From Saprospiraceae bacterium (GTDB taxonomy: Bacteria > Bacteroidota > Bacteroidia > Chitinophagales > Saprospiraceae), in contig SCUG01000364.1 of assembly GCA_004297645.1 (NCBI GenBank), positions 1 to 6,219 of the forward strand: a stretch of DNA of 6,219 nt, written 5' to 3'. A model generated the notes under the pieces. That model ran no database searches and was not told the origin of the DNA. It worked only from the letters and a program-made list of their open reading frames with translations. Shown here in pieces: positions 1 to 4,340 of this stretch. Each line of letters opens with the position of its first letter. Position 1 is the first letter of the stretch. The position numbers and the translations under genes are program-made.

Positions 1-369
1 CCACTTCCTAATTCCCAATCTCCAATACCCCATCCCCCATCCATCGGCATCATCACTCCTTACCGGGCGCAAATCGCCCTCATCCTGGAGGTTTTGCAAA
101 AAGAAAATATTGACTGTACCGGCATCACCGTTGACACGGTGGAGCGCTACCAGGGCAGTGCCCGCGACATCATCCTTATCTCCCTTTGCACCAATGCCGC
201 CAGACAGTTGGACTCGCTCATTTCCCGCTCGGATGAGGGGGTTGACCGCAAACTAAACGTGGCCCTGACGAGGGCACGGGAGCAGGTGGTGATTTTGGGA
301 AACGAGTCCCTCCTCGCCGGAAACGAGGGCTACCGGAAATTGTTAGCTCATTGCCGGCAGGCTAAGTGA
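1..369 (+). CDS. C-terminal part of superfamily 1 (Upf1/Dna2-like, AAA_12) helicase, 5' end outside window
   Basis: The reading frame is open from the first base to a TGA at 367-369, giving 122 visible residues of a longer protein. It shows three blocks typical of the second RecA domain of SF1 DNA/RNA helicases: IGIITPYRAQ (fragment residues 15-24), motif V with VDTVERYQG followed by RDIILIS (about 44-61), and motif VI with LNVALTRAREQ (about 85-95), whose arginines (91 and 93) would contact the ATP gamma-phosphate. Such proteins couple ATP hydrolysis to translocation on single-stranded nucleic acid; substrate and pathway cannot be decided from this fragment. A TTG at 94 is not the start, because helicase homology continues upstream of it. 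Residues 1-13 come from a C-rich heptamer repeat and look unlike the family. The gene converges on the receptor gene downstream. Family assignment is secure; the exact subfamily is not. Confidence 0.9.
   Translation, partial: PLPNSQSPIPHPPSIGIITPYRAQIALILEVLQKENIDCTGITVDTVERYQGSARDIILISLCTNAARQLDSLISRSDEGVDRKLNVALTRAREQVVILGNESLLAGNEGYRKLLAHCRQAK
6..44 (+). repeat. Degenerate heptanucleotide tandem repeat (YCCCMAT-like) inside the helicase frame
   Basis: Five consecutive 7-nt units can be read: TCCTAAT (6-12), TCCCAAT (13-19), CTCCAAT (20-26), ACCCCAT (27-33) and CCCCCAT (34-40), followed by a partial CCAT (41-44). The tract may begin before the window. Translated in the helicase frame it gives a Pro/Ser/Asn-rich stretch (PLPNSQSPIPHPP) directly before the conserved IGIITPYRAQ block. 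Because 7 is not a multiple of 3, insertions preserve the frame only in sets of three units (21 nt, 7 codons). The opposite strand is G-rich, with runs of five, four, two and three Gs. C-rich heptamer repeats of this general type are known from cyanobacteria and other bacteria; homology to those is not claimed. Confidence 0.75.
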
Positions 370-502
370 AGGATGTAGGAGGCAGAAGTGCCACTTTTTA
401 TGAGGGTGTCACTTCTTAACTGACAGAATGCACTGCCGCGGAGGCTCTTAATATTTCGCTTCGCCGTGGCCGGAAAATTCAACGCCAACCGGTGTTGGAA
501 GT

Positions 503-536
503 AAAAAAGCCGCCTTCCCCGGTAGGGAAAGCGGCT
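503..536 (-). terminator. Rho-independent terminator of the receptor gene
   Basis: Arms at 508-519 and 525-536 pair around the 5-nt loop CGGTA. Read on the minus strand the 12-bp stem is continuous, with one U-G wobble, and is followed by a run of six U (503-508). On the plus strand the same position is a C-A mismatch and no U-run follows, so the element works in the minus direction. It lies about 160 nt past the receptor stop codon, implying a sizeable 3' untranslated region. Confidence 0.85.
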
Positions 537-550
537 CTGATTTCACAGCA

Positions 551-580
551 CAAGTTTTCAAAAATCAAAAGGAAAACTTG
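551..580. repeat. Perfect 9-bp inverted repeat with A-rich loop
   Basis: CAAGTTTTC (551-559) and GAAAACTTG (572-580) are exact reverse complements separated by 12 A-rich bases. The element sits just upstream, in the minus direction, of the terminator stem and would fold in the receptor mRNA's 3' untranslated region. It has no U-run of its own, so it is more likely a structural or stability element than a second terminator. Confidence 0.45.
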
Positions 581-669
581 ACGCCAGCATTCCAGGTTCA
601 TGCGAAACCATAGAAGCCTTGGTTTTTAGAATAAAATTCATTTTCTATTGTGCCTGCTTCCCGGCACGT

Positions 670-688
670 ATGCTGGCTCATCCAGCAT
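670..688. repeat. 7-bp hairpin directly after the receptor stop codon
   Basis: ATGCTGG (670-676) and CCAGCAT (682-688) are perfectly complementary around a 5-nt loop. The hairpin begins five bases past the receptor TGA in the minus direction. GCCAGCAT at 583-590 could pair instead with ATGCTGGC (670-677), so two mutually exclusive folds are possible. No U-run follows it. Confidence 0.45.
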
Positions 689-693
689 TTCAA

Positions 694-3600
694 TCAAAAA
701 ATGTAACGCACACCTAACTGAGCCTGCCATACACTATTCAGGGAAATGTCATCCTTGGTAGTGGTGGTTGGCAGGGCATCGTTCACTGCTGAAAAGTGGT
801 AAATGGGCTGGTTGGTGACTGCATCAACCTTAATGAATTGGAGCGGCGAGCTGTTGCTCGGAATCACGCCAACGCCCCAGCTATCCTTGATGAGGTTGCC
901 GAAGTTGTAAAAGTCAGCACGTAATTGAATGGTATGTTTACGGTTGCCCACGTTCACGAAGAACTCCTGCTGGACTGAAAAGTCAATGGTGGTCACCCAG
1001 GGGAGCAGTGCGCCGTTGCGTTCGGTATATTTGCCTTTGCGCGAGCTAAGGTAGCTATCGCCATCAATGAACTGCTGAAACGCTTGTTGTTGCTGTGCTA
1101 CCGTATAGGTGATGTTGTTCAGCGTGTATTCTTCGAATAAAAGCTCGCTCGCATTATTCGGCACATACATCAAGTCGTTGGAGGTGAGTTGGTCGCCGTT
1201 CATGTCGCCATTATACCTGTATGAGAAACGGCCATAGTTGCTCGATTGGAGGAACAAAGAGAACGTTGTTGATGCATGTTTCAGGTACTCCAACTTGTAA
1301 GAGAGGGCAGCAATGATGCGGTGCTTTTGGTCGAAATCGGAGATAGCCAGGTCAGGCAGGTTGTTGCCCCTCACAGTGCTGTTGTCGCGCCAGGAAGAGG
1401 CGGCGATACTGCCGGCAGTCATCATGTCTTTCGACTGGGAGAAATTGTAAGCCGCCATAGCATAGAAGCCTTTCTCGAATTGCCTTTCCAATTTAGCGGT
1501 CAGGCTGTAGGTATAACCCTTGTTGGTGTTTTTCAAAACGATGGCGTCCGTGATGTTGTCATTTACACGGTTGGCGTTGTTTTGAGCGGTACTTGTCAGG
1601 CCGAGGCCCGGATAGGTGATCCTACCATCAGAGCCGCTGTATTTCCCGGTAGCAGGTTCTAAGTTGGCGTTGATGTACAAAACGTTGTTCACGTTCTTGC
1701 TGTAAATACCTTCTAAGGTGCCAACTAAGCCCAATGGCAGTTGATAATCCACGGCGAGGTTGCTCCTCCACAATTGCATGAATTTGAAGTCAGGATCGGT
1801 CACGGCAATATTGAAGGAGGAAGGTGTGGTGGCATTCTCAGGGATGTAAGCCGTCACGTCTGGCGTGAAAGGATAATCCGTGGTGTTATCCACCCGCAAC
1901 GAACCCGTCAGGATACCGTTGTTGCCGACCTGGTTGGAAATCCAAACGAAAGCCGGACGGCCTGAGAACAGGCCCGTGCCACCCCGGATCTGGAGCGAGC
2001 GGTCTCCTTTAGCGTCTATGTTAAAGCCAATACGCGGGGAGAACAAGGGGTTGGTTTTTGGCAGTTCTCCCGTGTTGTATTTCACTGCATTGCCATTTTC
2101 GTCTTTGAAAGTCATGGCTGTTACGGCTGGATTCTCCAAGGCGGTATTGCCATAGATAGGCACGTCCACCCTCAAACCTGCTATTATTTTCAACTTATCG
2201 CCCATCAGGGACATTTCGTCCTGGAGGTAAGCGCCTGGTTGGGCCACTTTGGTAGTAGCTGTTGGCAGGGCACCGCCGGGGAGTGCCGAATAGGTGAGCT
2301 GGTAACGGCGCAGTTCGACATTGGAAACGCCGTTTGCCTGGTCGTAAAAATCCTGTAAAGAGTTGAAAACGTACTGCCCGTAATAGGTCGGCGTGAAGGT
2401 GTTGTCAAACTTGAAATACTCGAGATTCAGACCGGCTGTGATGGTATGGGCGCCGCTGTACATCGTGAAGTTTTCCTGGAACTGCCAGGTGTCCGTGTTC
2501 AATTCGTTGTTCGGTGTGAAAGGCTCGTATCCGAACGTCGTGTAATTCCTGCCACCTTCGAGGATGTCCACCAATGGGAATACGCCACCCCCGCTGCTGC
2601 GGTAGTCGCGGTTAGCGGTGAAACCGAACTGGATATTGTTCGAAAACTTTGTTCCAATGATAGAGTTCACCTCGACGATACCTGAGTAAATGTCATTGTT
2701 GATGACATAGTTAGAATTGGAGAAGTTCATGGCGAAGAGGTTGTCCCGCCTGCCGTTAAAAGAACCACTTTGACTGGCAAGAACGTCACGGGCCGATTTC
2801 AGGTAGTTGAAGCGGAAGCTCACCCGGTTGGAGTTGTTGACGTTGTAGTCAAGCTTTATCATAGCCTTGTCGCTGGTAGTATTCAAGAGGTAATTTTCAT
2901 AGTCGCCTGCGTCATAGTTGTATTTGCTTTTCAGGAAATCCTTGAGTTGGTCGAGGTCAGAGGCCAGAACACGTGTGACGTTGTCACCGGTGAGGCCGGG
3001 CCTGGCAGCGAGGAATGACGTAGCGGGGTCGTCCCTGCGTTCGATTTCACCATTGATGAAAAAGAAAAGTTTGTTTTTGATAATTGGCCCGCCTAAGCGG
3101 AACCCCGTCTGTTTGATGCTAAAGTTAGATTTCGAGATGGCGGTACCCACTGCCTTGTCGCCTGCCAGCGATTCGCTGCGGGTGTTGTAAAATACGGAAC
3201 CTTCAAATTGGTTGGTGCCGGAACGGGTGACGGCGTTGATACCTGCGCCGGTAAAGCCGCCCTGACGCACGTCGTAAGGAGCAACGTTCACCTGGATTTC
3301 ATCAATGGCATCGAGAGAAATAGGCGAGGAGTTGGTCTGGCCGGCTGGTGCGGAAGCAAGGCCGAAACTGTTGTTGAAAATGGAGCCATCAACTGTCAGG
3401 TTGTTGAAACGGCTGTCCTGGCCGGCGAAGGAAGTGCCGCTACCTGTAGTCGCAGCCACATTGGAGGAGCGGCTTTGCGGCGTCAGGCGCACGAAGTCGT
3501 TGAGGCCACGGCTCAGGGTGGGCAGCGCGTTGATTGCCTCTTTCTTGATGTTGGTGGCAGCGCCCGTCCTCTCAGAGTTCATGATTTCATTTTTGATACC

Positions 3601-3987
3601 AATCACAGTGACCTCTCCCAAAACAGTGGAAGCGTCATTGAGCTTGATGTCCATCCTGAAATTTTGCCCCAGGCTTAGATTGGCGCCTTCCTGGGTAAAT
3701 GTTTCAAAACCGGTGTAAGTAACCTCTATCTTGTAAGGCCCGCCGATGCGGACGTTCGGCAGGTTGAAGCGCCCATCTTCGCGGGTGGCGGTGCCGTAAA
3801 CGGTACCGGAGGGAAGGTGGGTTGCCAAAACATTGGCGCCAATGAGCGCCTCGCCTTTTGTGTCGGTCACTATGCCAAGGATATTGGCGGAGGTGACCCC
3901 CTGCGAGTAAGCATTTTGCCAAAATGCCAGCAAGGAGAAAACCGTAAAAGCACTTACAGTGAGCAAGCGAGCGTACAAATTTCTCAT
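694..3987 (-). CDS. Oar-like TonB-dependent outer-membrane receptor with carboxypeptidase-regulatory-like domain
   Basis: Complete 1097-residue protein. A signal peptide occupies about residues 1-28, with likely cleavage in AYS|QG. A carboxypeptidase-regulatory-like beta-sandwich domain covers about 36-118 (ILGIVTDTKGEALIGANV through the DIKL strand). A candidate TonB box, LGEVTVIG, is at 123-130, followed by the plug domain to about 260 with NNLTVDGSIFNN and DAIDEIQV. The remainder is the beta-barrel, including FFFINGEIERRDDP (308-321), SPRIGFN (650-656), RGGTGLFSGRPAFVWISNQV (668-687) and a terminal phenylalanine, as expected of an outer-membrane barrel. These barrel motifs match Oar-type receptors rather than SusC/RagA. 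Energy would come from TonB-ExbBD. The substrate is unknown; Myxococcus Oar is linked to protease export, but transfer of that role is speculative. No SusD-like partner is visible. The ATG at 3985-3987 is chosen because the signal peptide follows at once; no Shine-Dalgarno precedes it, which is normal in Bacteroidota. Confidence 0.93.
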   Translation of the reverse strand: MRNLYARLLTVSAFTVFSLLAFWQNAYSQGVTSANILGIVTDTKGEALIGANVLATHLPSGTVYGTATREDGRFNLPNVRIGGPYKIEVTYTGFETFTQEGANLSLGQNFRMDIKLNDASTVLGEVTVIGIKNEIMNSERTGAATNIKKEAINALPTLSRGLNDFVRLTPQSRSSNVAATTGSGTSFAGQDSRFNNLTVDGSIFNNSFGLASAPAGQTNSSPISLDAIDEIQVNVAPYDVRQGGFTGAGINAVTRSGTNQFEGSVFYNTRSESLAGDKAVGTAISKSNFSIKQTGFRLGGPIIKNKLFFFINGEIERRDDPATSFLAARPGLTGDNVTRVLASDLDQLKDFLKSKYNYDAGDYENYLLNTTSDKAMIKLDYNVNNSNRVSFRFNYLKSARDVLASQSGSFNGRRDNLFAMNFSNSNYVINNDIYSGIVEVNSIIGTKFSNNIQFGFTANRDYRSSGGGVFPLVDILEGGRNYTTFGYEPFTPNNELNTDTWQFQENFTMYSGAHTITAGLNLEYFKFDNTFTPTYYGQYVFNSLQDFYDQANGVSNVELRRYQLTYSALPGGALPTATTKVAQPGAYLQDEMSLMGDKLKIIAGLRVDVPIYGNTALENPAVTAMTFKDENGNAVKYNTGELPKTNPLFSPRIGFNIDAKGDRSLQIRGGTGLFSGRPAFVWISNQVGNNGILTGSLRVDNTTDYPFTPDVTAYIPENATTPSSFNIAVTDPDFKFMQLWRSNLAVDYQLPLGLVGTLEGIYSKNVNNVLYINANLEPATGKYSGSDGRITYPGLGLTSTAQNNANRVNDNITDAIVLKNTNKGYTYSLTAKLERQFEKGFYAMAAYNFSQSKDMMTAGSIAASSWRDNSTVRGNNLPDLAISDFDQKHRIIAALSYKLEYLKHASTTFSLFLQSSNYGRFSYRYNGDMNGDQLTSNDLMYVPNNASELLFEEYTLNNITYTVAQQQQAFQQFIDGDSYLSSRKGKYTERNGALLPWVTTIDFSVQQEFFVNVGNRKHTIQLRADFYNFGNLIKDSWGVGVIPSNSSPLQFIKVDAVTNQPIYHFSAVNDALPTTTTKDDISLNSVWQAQLGVRYIF
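1177..1206 (-). other. Asp/Asn-rich DxNxD loop in the receptor barrel
   Basis: Receptor residues 928-937 read DMNGDQLTSND, followed by LMYVP. The D-x-N-x-D spacing with a later acidic residue resembles calcium-binding loops of the dockerin/EF-hand kind. Similar G-D-x-N-G-D...N-D-L-x-Y-V-P stretches are, from memory, common in Oar-like receptors, and its position between barrel strands suggests an extracellular loop. Metal binding is inferred only. Confidence 0.4.
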
Positions 3988-4079
3988 AAAATTAGAATTT
4001 GGTTAAACGTTAAGAATAGAAAGGACAGAGGCCCTTTCAGGAAATATGTTGGTTCAAAGAAAATGGCGCTGGAATTGGG

Positions 4080-4108
4080 AAGCTGGCATTTTACTCAAAT
4101 GCCAGCTT
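4080..4108. repeat. Perfect 12-bp hairpin in the receptor gene's leader
   Basis: AAGCTGGCATTT (4080-4091) and AAATGCCAGCTT (4097-4108) are exact reverse complements around the 5-nt loop TACTC. On the minus strand no U-run follows (the next bases are CCCAATTCC), so it is not a standard intrinsic terminator. It lies about 93 nt upstream of the receptor start. It could regulate or stabilise the receptor mRNA, protect the 3' end of the DUF3857 transcript, or be a dispersed palindromic repeat. Confidence 0.7.
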
Positions 4109-4174
4109 GTACAGCAATAGAAAAGAATTCTTGAAAAGTGTGCCGGTAGGGATGTGGGTTAGTGTTTGTATCAT
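4091..4174 (-). CDS. Possible 27-codon leader mini-ORF
   Basis: An ATG at 4174-4172 opens a frame of 27 codons that begins MIQTLTH and ends LYKLAFE, with TAA at 4093-4091. The stop falls in the loop of the 12-bp hairpin, so the last four sense codons before GAG form one arm. The bases before the ATG are A/T-rich, compatible with Bacteroidota translation initiation. A frame this short arises easily by chance, and I recognise no peptide family. Listed because of its placement, not as a confirmed gene. Confidence 0.15.
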   Translation of the reverse strand: MIQTLTHIPTGTLFKNSFLLLYKLAFE

Positions 4175-4261
4175 AACTGCTATTTTAAATGTGCTTCATC
4201 TGTTTCGGGGGGTTCTGATTTGAAAAGCACAAGGTCAGAAGCGGTTCAATTTATTCGGTGG

Positions 4262-4269
4262 CAAAGGTA
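4262..4269 (-). promoter_or_regulatory. Putative -7 promoter element TACCTTTG, proximal to receptor gene
   Basis: On the minus strand this reads TACCTTTG, an exact match to the Bacteroidota -7 consensus TAnnTTTG. A clear -33 TTTG at the usual 19-21 nt spacing is not present: only a weak TTCG is at the right distance, and the nearest exact TTTG (4299-4296) is 26 nt away. It is the better placed of two identical boxes for the receptor gene. Confidence 0.5.
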
Positions 4270-4295
4270 AACCGCCATGCTAATTCCTGACGAAA

Positions 4296-4303
4296 CAAAG
4301 GTA
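4296..4303 (-). promoter_or_regulatory. Second putative -7 element TACCTTTG, distal copy
   Basis: This is an identical TACCTTTG on the minus strand, 34 bp upstream of the proximal copy and shortly after the stop codon of the DUF3857 gene. Upstream sequence is A/T-rich without a recognisable -33 TTTG. It may be a second start site, or the two copies may be a regulator's binding repeat. Confidence 0.35.
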
Positions 4304-4340
4304 TTAAGCCATGTTTAATTTTTTGTAAAAACGCCGCATC

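Larger units (their letters stand above)
370..693. other. Convergent intergenic region, no gene seen
   Basis: This 324-bp stretch separates the plus-strand helicase from the minus-strand receptor. No convincing open frame is present; the only ATG-started frame noted, at 401, is seven codons long. It contains the minus-strand terminator at 503-536 and several small inverted repeats (551-580, 670-688, and a tight CCAAC-CGGT-GTTGG at 486-499). The half nearest the receptor stop is A/T-rich and would be that gene's 3' untranslated region. Confidence 0.7.
4262..4313. repeat. Two-copy direct repeat CAAAGGTA-N4-GCCATG
   Basis: CAAAGGTA-aacc-GCCATG (4262-4279) and CAAAGGTA-ttaa-GCCATG (4296-4313) agree at all 14 conserved positions and differ at the four spacer bases. 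The copies start 34 bp apart. The repeat includes the -7-like boxes but extends beyond them, through a shared CATGGC four bases upstream of each box on the minus strand. Confidence 0.7.
3988..4340. other. Intergenic region and putative long leader of the receptor gene
   Basis: This 353-bp gap lies between two minus-strand genes. In the direction of transcription it holds the paired CAAAGGTA repeats (4313 down to 4262), an A/T- and C-rich stretch, a 27-codon mini-ORF (4174-4091), a 12-bp hairpin (4108-4080) and an A/T-rich run into the receptor start. I see no intrinsic terminator with a U-run after the upstream DUF3857 gene. If transcription starts just past the promoter-like box at 4262-4269, the leader would be roughly 270 nt. 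Confidence 0.6.

Noticed and set aside
94..369. Short stand-alone 91-residue gene starting at a TTG
   Set aside because: Conserved helicase sequence (IITPYRAQIALI) continues upstream in the same frame, so this is the tail of a larger gene and not a small gene.
384..416. AGAAGTG/CACTTCT inverted repeat as the helicase terminator
   Set aside because: The stem is only 7 bp with a 19-nt loop, and the bases that follow (TAAC) are not a U-run.
605..627. AAACCA/TGGTTT stem followed by T residues as a plus-strand terminator
   Set aside because: A six-pair, A/T-rich stem is too weak, and it is about 235 bp past the helicase stop; kept only as a remote possibility.
3208..3678. 156-codon plus-strand frame opposite the receptor gene
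   Set aside because: It lies wholly antisense to a well-supported receptor domain, and its translation has no recognisable family features; the same applies to the other frames overlapping the two large minus-strand genes.
694..3987. SusC/RagA-type glycan receptor
   Set aside because: The barrel motifs are Oar-like and no SusD-like gene is adjacent on the downstream side, where the neighbouring gene is a convergent helicase.
4207..4212. Run of six G in the putative leader as a phase-variable tract
   Set aside because: It is short for slipped-strand switching and not obviously placed in a promoter spacer or coding frame.
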